Shown: positions 1 to 10,479, counted from the stretch's first letter. The stretch is 64,000 nt of DNA from Blasia pusilla (GCA_050084515.1 CM114274.1:11098001-11162000); one strand, 5' to 3'. A program made the numbers and translations. The notes: generated by a model not told the origin, from the sequence alone.

Positions 1-359
1 CATACTGGTTCCGCACGGCTCTTTTAAATAAAACGGAATCATAATTTGCAAACGCTGCCGGAGGCGGACAAGGCAGGCTGCATGCTACTCCAAGGGAATG
101 GGGACATGGGCATAAATGCCATCCAAAGTCTGCTGCAATTTTATTATTTTAAGAAATTATGTCAAATAATATAATTTATTTATAATATAATAAGTAAAAC
201 AAAATTATGTCTAAATTCTTATTGCTTAAGAATATAAGTGATAAGTTCCATCAAAACTTTATTGTGAGGGCATGGACAGATTTGACCAATTTACACTTTG
301 GATATATTATATATTGAATGATTTCTTTTCATTGTGTTTTGTTATACCATAGATTATAT
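1..359. other. AT-rich intergenic DNA
   Basis: The first 120 bases are of mixed composition and the rest is strongly AT-rich. I see no coding frame, RNA gene or clear repeat here. Confidence 0.5.
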
Positions 360-769
360 GTAGTGCACATACATATGGCTACGTCATATATATATATCGT
401 TGGTCATATTCACAACACACAACACTAATCTTCCTCAACATATGGGTAGATCCACACAAGTACAAAAATCAACTCACACACATATATCGAGATCACACAA
501 CAAAAATAAACGAAAAAACGGCACGCCCGGCCTAAAACTCCATTCCTCAATCTACATTGGCGTATCAAACCTCGTCCATCCTATGCTCTCAAGGAATCTG
601 GATGCTAAAACCGTGATCCTCACTCACATTTACAAGCAAGAATGGTGCTCTAATGGCCAAACATGAGAAAGATGGATTCAGAAAGCCATCTCTCTCCAAC
701 ATACGGGTAGATCCACACAAGTATAGAAATCAACTCACACATATATATCGAGATCACACAACCCCCCTA
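360..769 (-). repeat. Mosaic LTR-related copy at the 3' end of the gypsy element
   Basis: Two ~70-bp direct repeats (about 436-506 and 697-769) flank a ~190-bp segment. That segment matches, on the minus strand, the transcribed part of the LTR-like copies at 9.2-9.5 kb and 37.2-37.4 kb; the shared phrase around 'ggagttttaggcc' followed by a GTGCCGTTTTT-type run is easy to see. The 360-506 part also matches 38,513-38,650 on the plus strand. Relative to that longer copy about 1.1 kb of middle sequence is missing and the 70-bp unit is doubled. The position just beyond the integrase/PHD relic suggests this is the damaged 3' LTR. Confidence 0.65.
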
Positions 770-772
770 GCT
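762..772 (-). other. Polypurine tract-like run before the putative 3' LTR
   Basis: Read on the minus strand, AGCTAGGGGGG is followed at once by TTGTGTGATC. A purine run directly before a TG-starting LTR is the usual arrangement for plus-strand priming. The site lies between the end of the integrase/PHD frame and the LTR-related repeat. Assignment is by position and composition only. Confidence 0.4.
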
Positions 773-834
773 CGCAATTAGATCCTCCCAACTCCACATA
801 GCAGAATCACATCTCTCTAACATTATCTACTACC

Positions 835-1389
835 CTATATACATCTCGGAAAAATCCATTGCCCCGTGGGAACTACATCAAGAGGGGAAATCAGACATGA
901 CATATGCCACCCTCAAGAACAACCATCACATACCAATATGGTTGTTGCATCCCTTGCAGATCCACACAACATACACCTCAAGCCTGCAGGTACCACTGCC
1001 AAACTCGAATCTAGTGTCCCATCTGCGTTCGAAAGATGACATGACGCAAAGTTGGGAACATAATCCTTCCAAAACATACCATTCCGTCCCTCCAACATGA
1101 GGACTCCAGTCCGTAATACCTCACACACACGTAGGATGGTGCGCCGTGTATTGACATCTAGCGTCATGGGTATCACCTGCTATAAATACACGTAATCTCC
1201 AGGATGAAACCTCCTAATCCCTGGACAATAACCTCCTCCATGAATGGTCGCGTATCTCAATGTATCCCTATGTTGCGCAATAGCTAAGTTCTCAAAGGCC
1301 ATAGGCATAACTCTACAAAAAATCTCCGCCCTCTGAGAACATGCTTGAACCCACATATCTGGATCATCAAGATCTAACACCTCCGCCAT
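835..1389 (-). pseudogene. Integrase C-terminal domain with PHD finger (broken)
   Basis: The frame from 1389 reads a typical gypsy post-core region (NLAIAQHRDTLRYAT, then a basic strand ending PGDYVYL). It continues from 1176 through a barrel-like piece (RRTILRVCEVLRTGVLMLEG) into a Cys/His cluster. From 975 to 841 the spacing is CMLC, then CDGC, an in-frame TGA, GWHMSC, and finally WIFPRC. This is the C4HC3 layout of a PHD finger including its conserved tryptophan, with one of the last cysteines read as Phe. The TGA replaces the residue before GWH and fits a CGA-to-TGA change. Known PHD fingers read histone H3 tails. A role in directing integration is inference. Confidence 0.75.
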
Positions 1390-1499
1390 GTCACGTCAAA
1401 TAGCTGCAGGTAAATCTGGCTCTCTCCTAAAGAGGAAAAGGTACGATGAAAATGATGCCAAGGATGCGTGCCGACTGAAGCGTTAAACCCATATCCAAC

Positions 1500-2110
1500 C
1501 ATGGCAATTGTAGATCCCACTCCCTCAACCGTCCCTACTGCAAGCCATATTGAGCAATCTTCTCTTCACCGTCTAGACTACTCTCTCCGCCAACCCATCC
1601 GTATGAGGATGATCTCTGGACGTGGTGCGGTGATCTATTAGCACTTGATCAGATAAGGCTTGAAACTCTCCCCTAAACTCGGTACCCTCGTCAATCAACA
1701 CCTCCACTGGTGCATCAAAATGACTGAGCACACGATCTAGAAACGTATAAGTTGTTCACTTGCTAGCCTTGTCCAGTAGTGCCACCAACTCTATCCACTT
1801 GGAGAAATGCTCCACCATGACCAACTCGTACGTGTAATAACTCCCTGTCAATGGTAAAGGTCCCGCGAAGTCTAGACTCCACCGATAACCTAAATATGAC
1901 CATAATCGGCAAAGGATATAACTGCAGAGTGGGAGCATTGAAGGATGCTCGTACTCGGTCACATACCATACACTTGGCTACAAAGTGCTAAACCTCAATG
2001 TGCATGCCGTGCCACCAACATTGAACCTGAAGTAAGTTGTAAGTATGTTTTACTCTAAAATGCCCCAACTCCTTGTGGGCATGTCGCACTACACATACTT
2101 GCTAGGAAGG
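1500..2110 (-). pseudogene. Gypsy integrase HHCC finger and catalytic core (broken)
   Basis: Around 2090-1950 the minus strand reads HKELGH followed about 30 residues later by KCMVC, the H-x4-H and C-x2-C halves of the integrase zinc finger. After a frameshift the core starts with WSLDFAGPLPLTG, holding the first catalytic Asp, then VMVEHFSKWIELVALLDKAS. Further on come LIDEGTEFRGEF (second Asp) and HPHTDGLAERVV (catalytic Glu), so the DDE triad is still legible. A TAG stop follows VV directly. The frame changes at least once between finger and core. Confidence 0.85.
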
Positions 2111-2188
2111 ATGAGGTACCACTCGAACACTACCATCTCCCCATGTCTGTAGAATATGTGTCCCCTCCCACCTAAACTTCCTAGCTCT

Positions 2189-2539
2189 CTATAGGATCCG
2201 ATCCCACTCCCTAGTACTCACAATGCTCACTATGATGCCAATACGTAGGAACTCCACAACCTCCACATTGTCATGAATATCATAACTACTTGTTGCCTCC
2301 TCATTGACCTCTGGATTTGAGGACTCATCATTAGCTATAGCCAAGCACTCTCCCTCATAAGAGTTGTACTTCGCCTCTGCAATGTTGTTTGATGGGCTCG
2401 CATAAGCCACAACAAACTCCCTCTCCTCATCATCTCTCTGAGTGAGCACTGCTCCTAGACACAATATGCCCCAATCCGTATGTAATTGGAATGGGCGACC
2501 CCTAACTGGTCTGTGTAAAATGGGTGAGGACGTCGACAT
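2189..2539 (-). pseudogene. Gypsy RNase H domain (broken)
   Basis: The frame reads PVRGRPFQLHTDWGILCLGAVL, the first RNase H strand with its catalytic Asp, then EFVVAYASPSNN and KYNSYEGECLAI, holding the catalytic Glu region typical of Ty3/gypsy RNase H. After this the similarity fades into an unrelated-looking tail. It lies directly downstream of the RT on the same strand, as expected for pol. Confidence in family is high; the domain is incomplete. Confidence 0.85.
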
Positions 2540-2599
2540 GTCCTTGAGATTGTGAAATTCTCGCTATTGATCATCTCCTCAATTCGAAACCTGATCAAG

Positions 2600-3577
2600 C
2601 CTCCTTAGCAAGATCAAAGACTTTGCGATCGCACTAAAACCCTTGACATATCGTCGATAGAAGTTCGCCAGCACTAAAAATGCTCGGACTCAACTCACAT
2701 CTGTAGGACGTGGAATCTGCGCAATAGCCTCCATCTTTTTTTGTTCAACACCTAACCCACTCAGATACATGGTGTGTCCAAGTATTCAATCTCTTCCTGA
2801 AAGAACTTGCACTTGCTTCGATGTAACTTCAGTCCATGTAATTGTAATCGTCAAAACACTTCTTCCAAGTATCTCATGCTCCTCACATGAGGAACTGAAG
2901 ATAAGAATATCATCTATGTAACACCGTACAAAATCCAAGCCATCCAGAATCCTATCCATCACTCTCTAAAACTCCGCAGGCCCGTTCTTCAACCCAAATG
3001 GTACGAACCGCCACTGATATAAACAATCTCTCCTGAATCGATCAATCCCCCAAAATATTATCTTCTCCCTGTCCTCCACCTTGATAGGAAGTTGATGAGA
3101 GCCAGCTCGGAGATCTAAAGTACTGAAGATCTTTGCATTCCCTACCGTATCAAAGATCTCCTCAAGAGAAGGCATAGCGTACAAATCTGACCTCCTTTGT
3201 CCGTTGATAGGACAGTAATCTCCACACATCCACCTATCTGTCCAATTTCCATACATATCCTTCTTTTCCGGCATGACTATGACACATGCATACTCTCCAT
3301 GCAATAGCTCCACAAGTCCTCCCTCCAACAAGTCCTGACTCCTACTCCAAATCAAGGCTCGCTCCATATCTGAGAATCTGCAGGGCTGACAAAAGATTGG
3401 CGTGTCACTAGCCAACTCAATCCCTATCCAGGGACCCTTCAGCGTACCCAAGTTTCTCATAATAAAGGCAAAAAAATCCACATGCCCTCTAAGAAACCTA
3501 TGCACCCGTTGTCTCTCTCTTCCTTTCAACTTGAGACCTATGAAAGGCTCCCAACTCTCCCTCGTGACCTTACTCAA
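2600..3577 (-). pseudogene. Gypsy reverse transcriptase (broken)
   Basis: A 203-codon open stretch (3577-2966) shows the RT fingers and palm: CVIVMPEKKD, MCGDYCPING, SDLYAMPSLEEIFD, IFSTLDLRAGSHQLPI, then FVPFGLKNGPAEF followed by an in-frame TAG. The same frame continues with RVMDRILDGLDFVRCYIDDIL. The YIDD box at 2,908-2,919 is the catalytic Asp pair of gypsy enzymes. Downstream, the thumb and connection region to about 2.6 kb is recognisable but frame-shifted. The enzyme copies element RNA into DNA; this copy cannot be made intact. Confidence 0.92.
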
Positions 3578-3853
3578 AGCGGACGCAACCTCTAGCTTTG
3601 GTTGCTATGGAGCAACCTTAGCCACCTCCACTACAGCCACCTCACTCTGACTCCCCACATCATGCTCCACACCTGAAAAATGAACGTGTGCTACTCTAGC
3701 CGCCTTTCCATTCTCTACTCGAACAACATCCCAGGAAGTCCATTGGTGCCTATCTCTCCTCGTTTCGCCCCCACCCAATGCCTGTACAGACCTTGTAGGC
3801 AATGCGCCAACTCGTGGACGTGACGGCATAGATGACACTTGCATCCGTCTCTA

Positions 3854-4800
3854 CTCAGCCATACCTAGGTAAATTATCCATGTGAGACAGTTGAGATCCA
3901 TCGCCTGCCCCAACACCTGGCATCGCCATAGTACCCGTAACGAACCCCATGGCGCGCTCGCGCTCATCTGCCATAGGCTCCTCCAATGCTCAGGTCTCCT
4001 CATCCCAAATCATGTGTGGCCCTCCTTGTCAAAAGGCATGGGATGTTGGGAAGCTCACCAATGTAGGTAAGGCTGCCCTCAACTCCCCTACCCTATTTGC
4101 TATCGCCAACGGTGGTCTATTATCCCGCGTCACCACTTGAGATTGACGCCCTAAGCCCAAAATAGCATTCACTGTGAGATGCGGTGCTGTCTGATCTCCA
4201 TCGTATGCTCGACTCAGTACCTTTGATGGTATTAGGTTCATCCACCACAGTTGTGGACGGTGGACGCGTGATCCAACTCTCGCTGCATCTAACAACACAG
4301 AAGGTCCCAACCGGAACTTCACCTGATGCACACAAATCATCACAAGTGCAAGAGTGTCTCCCAACAACGGAACGTTCTCCAAAATATGCGAGAGAACAGG
4401 TCTGACTCTCCTGCAAGTGTCCCACTACTAGCAGCATCTCCCATAACATCCCAGATCTCGAATCCTGCAATCCAAATCCTCGGCTAGCCTATGAATGACC
4501 ATAACATGGCCATCGAGCAATCACCAAATGAATGATGCCAACTTTGTCCAGATCTTGCGCCCCCAACAACAAAATGTCGGCGGGTAATGTATGTTGATGC
4601 CTCTATACTGCAAATACCGGCAATAAATCAGGATACCTCTGGACCAACCTCATCACATGGCGTAATGAGACTCATCGGGTGATCTCATCTCTCTCCACAT
4701 AAAGCTACTGATGCACCCATATGCCTGCTTATAACACTGCTGCCAATCCAGTATTGATCCCTCCAAAGAGATCTAACACCATGACACCCTCCTCTGGACA
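3854..4800 (-). pseudogene. C5-cytosine DNA methyltransferase domain embedded in the gypsy element (broken)
   Basis: Between protease and RT the minus strand contains the ordered motifs of a C5-cytosine methyltransferase. Motif I, the SAM-binding loop, is VLDLFGGINTGLAAVL (Asp codon 4771-4773). Motif IV is IARWPCYGHS, with the catalytic Cys codon at 4504-4506. Motif VI is LENVPLLGD, with Glu and Asn at 4374-4379. A motif VIII-like GSRVHRPQLWW begins at 4274. ERERAMGF at about 3970-3942 and GQAMDLNCLTWI at about 3910-3875 match motifs IX and X. Length, about 315 codons, is normal for the family. Several in-frame stops (five or more before motif IV and one just after it) and at least two frameshifts (before motif VI, and before motif X) inactivate it. 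PCQ has become PCY and the usual GGPPC lead is ARWPC. It lies inside pol on the same strand, not beside it, so it belonged to the element's polyprotein. Confidence 0.88.
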
Positions 4801-4854
4801 CTACTATCCAATGGGTGTGGTATCCAATGGTGTCAACGTCTCCACTTTAGGAGC

Positions 4855-5240
4855 TCAATTGCCACTTGACTCTCGCTGCTCGAGGATAAAGGCATGACTC
4901 CACGCTTGCCTCACCAGGTCATCTGCACTCTTCTGTAGCTCTCGAGTCGTACCCCACAATGGTGAAGGGGTCTCGCCAACATGAGAAGAGACACACATCA
5001 TGGCCTCTCTCTCCGTGGGACTATCTACTATAGGGATATCCTCCGCATGTGCGTTCTCCTCCAAAAACTCTCATGGCCAGTTAACACTACTTGAGAATGC
5101 TACCAATGTAGTCATTGCATCCTCACAAGGCTGACACTTTGTCCCGCAAACTGTACGCATAACTAACTCATCTTTCCGTCACCTCATCGCCACCTTGGCC
5201 GATAAGTAACAGTCTCCTCCCAAAAGTAAAGGATGAATCC
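4855..5240 (-). other. Linker between protease and methyltransferase
   Basis: A Glu/Ser-rich frame (5064-4855) joins the protease relic to the methyltransferase relic on the same strand. I see no known domain. It is probably part of the same polyprotein, because the neighbouring modules keep strand and order. Confidence 0.5.
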
Positions 5241-5560
5241 TATGGGATATAACACGTACTCCCCATCAACACATCGTACGACTTAGTTGGTATCGTATTT
5301 GCACGTGTGCCTACCATGGCACTATCCGTCGCATGCTCTGGTTGGACTCTGACAACTATCTCCTGTTGAGTCATATACTGCGTAGGTGATACGCCCCAAA
5401 TTGAGGTCTGTATCTGGAAGGGACAAGGCTCAATTTCAGTCTTCTGTAACCCCAACGCTAAAGACGCTGCCTTCCCTAACGTAAATGGTTGCGCTTCCGA
5501 ATCAAGTAGGACGCACTACGGGTGATATATTTTTCCTATTAGACTGACCAAGCAAAATAC
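5240..5560 (-). pseudogene. Gypsy aspartic protease (broken active site)
   Basis: The frame reads CVLLDSEAQPFTLGKAASLALGL. A retroviral-type protease needs D-[ST]-G-A here; this copy has Asp-Ser-Glu-Ala, consistent with a single GGA-to-GAA change. The following region, with EPCPFQIQTS and EIVVRVQPEH, and ending KSYDVLMGSTCYIP, matches the flap and later strands of element proteases, where a TSYDVLVG-like phrase is common. An in-frame TAG precedes the motif. It would have processed the element's polyprotein. Confidence 0.7.
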
Positions 5561-6429
5561 TCTAGCTCGCTTGTCCAATAACACCACGCCAGGTGTCACC
5601 ATGGCTCGCTCTATGGCGGGTCGAGCTGGCATATCTACCAACTTTTCCGCCGCTGCATGCCATGACTGAGTGGAGGACGTCCCAAACACCTCCTCCGTGG
5701 GCAACTCCACTGCCTTCTCAACTACCTTGGAATGTGAGGGAGTCACCTCTCCTCGCTCACACAACATGGCAGTAAGCCAGAATACCTCTGCTGGTCCAAC
5801 TCCCATCATCGCCAACTCTATGGGAGAAAAAAATGGAGTGTTGCTCACCCTAGTGGCCACGTCCAACAATGTGGTTGACACTAACTCCGTACATGCCAGC
5901 ATAAGAGTCCTCTTTCTTACTCCTCGTGATGTTGACGTCTCTGCCCCACCTGTGGGCACCGTTGGTTGTCTAAGCACCATTGATGGGGTGTACAGTGTAT
6001 CTGACAACGTAAAGGATTGTGGAACCCTGACCTGTTGTCTATTGGTCCCCTTGTGTGGGTCTATCTCTATCCCTCCTCGTGATGGCTCAGTCACTCTCAT
6101 AGCACCCAGAGTCACCATTAGCCTCTATCTGAGCCCCATTGCACATAAATCCAAGTCCAGAAAAATCCTCATCCATATCCTGGTACTAGGTGGAGGTGCC
6201 ACCCGCCATAGATGCTCTCGGGTTTGGCTCAATCCCTGGTTGTGTTACCAACATGGCCGCAATCCTCTACTCCAACTGGTCGATGACAAAAGAAGCTCGT
6301 CTCTAGTGTCCGCACTCCATCTCCTCTGCCAACTAGTGGACCTCAACCACCTCGACCAACAACTCCTTGACCAACTCCAAGACAACCAACCCTAGGCCCT
6401 TGGCCCACCTCTAGTCGCATCTTTCGGCA

Positions 6430-7141
6430 AAGATCGGAGCATCTATCTCTAGTGTGACCAAAATGATGGCAATAGGCAGACTATAACTGTGGTGGGGCCA
6501 TCCTCTATGGCTCTTGAGCAATTGGAGGTGCCTATGGCCCTCTCCCATGTTGTGGGCAGTCCCTATACCTATGGGGCCCACCACACATCCAACAAGATAT
6601 CATCGGTCCCTGTTGGGCAGCATACAGGAACATGTCCTTGCCTCATAGATTCACGATGTCCGCCCTGCTCTGTGGGCATACTGGCCCGCTCCCGTAATAT
6701 TGCCGCTCATTGGGACACTTGTGGGGTTGTTGTCGCTCAGGGACTCTTCGACTCTCAAGAAAATACAGTGGTTACTGCTTGCTCCTTACTCATGTTGAGC
6801 TCAATACGCACAGATAACTCAAAGACCACCTTCAATGTGGGCTTCGCCGTGTGAGTCAGCACCTCATCTCGGACTCTCATCCGTAGTTCTCAATCCAAAA
6901 CCGCGTACCAATATTGGGTTGAATGCGCCTTAGTCACTCCATAAGTGGCAATGGTCAGTCTCCTCATACGCATGAATGCCTCTCTCAAACTCTCACCCAA
7001 TCGTTGCTCAAAATCCTGTAGAGTCTTCCGCTTGTCGGTCCGTACACCCTGATAGCTCCTCCCCAGCTGTCGGAAGAGCTCTATTGTGGGATTGAAATTG
7101 GGTCGTCCTCTACCAATTGAGGTCTCTGCCACCTCACGCAT
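6430..7141 (-). pseudogene. Gag with two zinc knuckles (broken)
   Basis: The 7141-6890 frame reads KTLQDFEQRLGESLREAFMRMRRL, the conserved capsid block of plant gypsy gag proteins. Two nucleic-acid-binding knuckles follow. One, near 6553-6592, is CWMCGGPHRYRDC, spaced C-x2-C-x3-H-x4-C, one residue shorter than the standard knuckle. The other, near 6437-6480, is SAYCHHFGHTRDRC, where the first Cys is now Ser. Stops and frame changes separate them. The region 5560-6430 is proline- and serine-rich and shows no clear domain. Confidence 0.75.
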
Positions 7142-7600
7142 GTCACTACCGTCCTCTCCATCTAGTACTCACGCTGCTGGTGTGGATTTGTCCAACCTCA
7201 CTATCTCATAATACGCCTCGCGGCCACTAGTGGATACATACCCTAGAGCCCAATACATCCTCTAGGGTATGTATCCTCTAGGGCGTCCCTTAGGCCTGAG
7301 CAATACGCTTGGCTACGTGCCCTTGTTTATCCACACACGTGTCCTTGTGGATGCGACCCCCACCTTGATTGTGGTTTCACGCTTGTACGTACAGCATCCC
7401 GAGCTTCCTCATGGCGGCTTTTGGTTGAGCCCTTTGGCTCTCCATCTTGACCCCTCCTGAGCGCCTTTCCTCGCCATTTTTCAATGCACCTCCTTATGCG
7501 GAGGCTCCACTCTCCTTCCAAACTCCAGACTATGCGCCCTCGATTCGGCCCAGATTCTTTTTCTTCCTGCACACTTTGTTGGCACGAGATCCTACCTACT

Positions 7601-8420
7601 TGCGCTCTCCTTGGCGCGGATGCCTCCTCCGACTCTATTACTTTTGGTCGCCTGATTTTTCTAGCTATAACTTCCGACCGTTATTCTGCCAAAATTCTCT
7701 ATGGCTTCGAGCTTCTCCCAAGGCGCCCTATTCCAACGTAGTCTACCTGATCTTGTCTACCTACTTTTTTCAATTAGGACTAGCAAATCTCAAAAAATGA
7801 ACAGCCCTCCGAATTCCGTGCACAACTTTTCCAAATTAAAAATTAACAAAAATAACACGCCAGCCAACATTATTGTGTCGAGAGCCTTTCTTCGAATAAG
7901 GGTAGACCTTCTAGCTACGGCAGACGTGGTCAATGCAAGGTGAACTCTCTAAGAAGTTCTCCTTTTTCAATACAAAATTATTATGTATACTCTCCATTCT
8001 CTCACGACAGGTATCACAAATGGAAGTGCCGAGGTGATCACTTCTTCGTAACATCGGACCCCGAAATTCCTAACTATAAAATCCCTATAAACTACTTTAC
8101 GCTTGTACACGAGGAAGATAGCATAACTAGTGTTAAACCCTACTTGTGCAGGCCTATTGACGTCCATGGATCGCTATATAAGGACATACAAAATAGAATC
8201 CCATGTCCTTCCATATGTGACAATAAGAAGAATCACTAGAGTTAGAGATTGCATGACCTGGATCATGAAAGCCTCCCCAAAATGATAAACTAAATAACGA
8301 GTGAACCAGTGCCTATTTACAAAGAGTACCTTGACATGGGTAAGGATTGAGGAAAGGAAAGTCGGCCACAACTCGTGCTCCACCCCTATCCATGCTTGAT
8401 AGACATTCTCTATTCTCCTC
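7601..8420. other. Sequence upstream of the gypsy coding relic
   Basis: Moderately AT-rich DNA between the gag relic and the 8.4-kb repeat. A doubled 'cctctaggg' phrase lies just below, at about 7250-7285. I see no recognisable domain in any frame. It may be the untranslated leader of the gypsy element or a separate insertion. Confidence 0.35.
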
Positions 8421-8440
8421 AAGAATGGGCTTTAGCGGAA

Positions 8441-8636
8441 TTATTCTCCCAAGAGGGGTAATCCACTCTCATTGGGAAAATAACAAACCAAAACATTCAC
8501 TATTTTAGTATGACTAGACTCCTCTAAGGTGACAAGCCTCTCATCTCCACACACACACACACCACTCTAGAAACCTCTCGAAGAATAGACCATGGTCAAG
8601 TTACTCTCCCAAGAGGGGTGATCCACTCTTATTGGA
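8441..8636 (+). repeat. Direct repeat of ~36 bp, 160 bp apart
   Basis: The phrase CTCCCAAGAGGGGT followed by ATCCACTCT occurs at about 8,441-8,476 and again at 8,601-8,636 with few differences. The DNA between and after (to ~9,140) has no coding frame I can recognise. Confidence 0.7.
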
Positions 8637-9149
8637 AGAGCAAGCAATCCCAAAGCCATACACTCAAGAATGACACAAGAGACTCAAGATGTTAAATAGA
8701 AGGTGATGAACCCTTGAAGGTCCTTCTTCTTTATATACTCACAAGGGATCCACAAGAGTACGAAAGAGAGCTAATCTTATCTTCTGCCACAAAGCTTCTT
8801 CTTAAGGCTTAGCCAATCATATTTTGACACAAGTAGATTTCCTCTTATCTTTTCTAAAATATTCTCTTTTACCCACTTGATATTTTCCAAATTATCCCAA
8901 TTAACCTAGCCACCAACCAAGACTACTTTTTCTTTTCATTAAAGCACCAATCTCACTAGTTTACTTTTATAAAATCGTCTTTTATTTATTACCTCTTCTC
9001 CTAAAGTTGGGCGCGCATAAAAAAGGCAGCATAAAGAGATTTAAAAATGGGACTTTCCTTTTCTTAAGCTAATTTACTTAATATTAATAAAATTCTATCT
9101 AACACTTAATGAGGAAGGAGTTTACACACTAGCTGATTTTACTATACGA

Positions 9150-9730
9150 CAACGTCTCCAAGGGCTCCCCATTGAGGCAACTCGCTTGCCTACCTGCAAA
9201 CAAAGAATTCCCCCTGCCCTTTCCCATCTTTCTCATATAAAAATAAGAGTAAAAATGGCACACTCAACCTAAAACTCCATTCCTCAATCTACATCGGCAT
9301 ATCGAGCCTCCTCCACATTGTGCTATCAGGGAATTCAGACGCTAACATTCTGGTCCTAACTCACACACACGAGCAAGAATGGTGCTCCGACGGCCCAACA
9401 TGAGAAAGATGGCTTGAGAAAGCTATCTCTCTTCTATATAGAGGTTTGGGAAGAGCCAAAAGGCTCTTCCCCTAAAGATAGCAACCCTCTTGGTAACCTG
9501 CACACATAAGTTACCAGGGGCAGATGACCTATTGAACAAGTCACCCAACTGTGAAAGATCCCACCAAGAAAATCGTCAAAAACAACATTCCTGACACAAA
9601 GGTACTATCCTCAACCCACATCCGACACCTCAGGACAAAGTTATACTCAAGATAGTCTACTGGCTCTCTATGTTGTCGTCGCCATAGATCCCTACCTATC
9701 GGCTACTTAGATGTGACATATCCGAAGAAT
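9150..9730 (-). repeat. LTR-like copy, possible 5' LTR of the gypsy element
   Basis: Aligns by eye over about 580 bp, in opposite orientation, with 36,890-37,480. Shared features in order are a ~20-bp split palindrome, a GGTAACC/GGTTACC-type palindrome, the hairpin GGGAAGAGCC/GGCTCTTCCC (plus strand 9,449-9,472), a TATATA box, and the 'ggagttttagg' block. It lies upstream (minus-strand sense) of the gag relic, so it could be that element's 5' LTR. A solo or unrelated copy is equally possible. Confidence 0.65.
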
Positions 9731-10479
9731 ACTATCGTGGAATAGGCTTTGGGAGTGCAAGGCGGTTTTCAACATCAACGAAGTCTACTTGTTCTTATAT
9801 GACAAATATGGATAGCGGAATAAAGTTACCTTCATGAGAGGTCTTGAACTCATTAAGAACTCCTAAGCCCTTGCAATTCAATCTAGCAAGCCTCGGGTGA
9901 GATACTAGTAGCAAATCCAATTTCTTTAGCCTAACACTTTAATAAAGGTCTTAAAATTATGGTTAAGATATGGATATTTTTCTCACCCAGGCCATACCTA
10001 AACTTGACTTGGGATCTAACACCCCAAAAAATGCCCCTATCCATCTCAACATGCAAGCTTTGTTATAATAGTATGTAGATGTCATACCTAGACAACTCAT
10101 TCCCGAGTTATTATCAGCGCGTGCTCTAGATCATGAGTAAGAGATTTAGCCAAGTGCATCCATCCCATACATTTAATTAGCGAAGATTTGACGGCAATAT
10201 TATTAAACAATATGCTATTAGCTCTATGTGGAAAGAATACGCAAAAGCTACTTTACACCCCGAAGCTACATGCCATCTCAACTTACATAGGTAGTGTTGT
10301 TGCATGATTTATATTGGCTAAAAAATGAATGAGTCAAGGACTCAACTCATTGATTTTATCAACAAGAACCATAGAAGGCCTAGTGTTTCCCCTTAGTTTC
10401 CCTAGTTTTGTTTGCAGACAAGAAAGATGGAACACTCCCATTGTGTAGGGACTAACAAACAAATAACAAGGTAACCATT
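9731..10479. other. Repeat-derived AT-rich DNA
   Basis: No open frame of note and no domain that I recognise. It precedes a plus-strand RT relic and may be its degraded gag/protease part. Confidence 0.35.

Larger units (their letters stand above)
760..7600 (-). mobile_element. Decayed Ty3/gypsy retrotransposon carrying a DNA methyltransferase and a PHD finger
   Basis: Minus-strand frames give, in order, gag with zinc knuckles (about 7.1-6.4 kb), aspartic protease (5.5-5.2 kb), C5-cytosine methyltransferase (4.8-3.85 kb), reverse transcriptase (3.58-2.6 kb), RNase H (2.54-2.2 kb), integrase with HHCC finger and core (2.1-1.5 kb), then integrase tail plus PHD finger (1.39-0.84 kb). RT before integrase marks it as Ty3/gypsy rather than copia. 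Every module is broken by stops or frameshifts, so it is dead. The related LTR copy at 9.15-9.73 kb could be its 5' LTR, which would make it about 9.4 kb, with other repeats inserted at 7.6-9.1 kb. I did not find a primer-binding site. Confidence 0.9.

Noticed and set aside
8000-8240. 99-codon plus-strand frame and its antisense frame
   Set aside because: AT-rich, no domain, both strands open over the same interval; probably chance.
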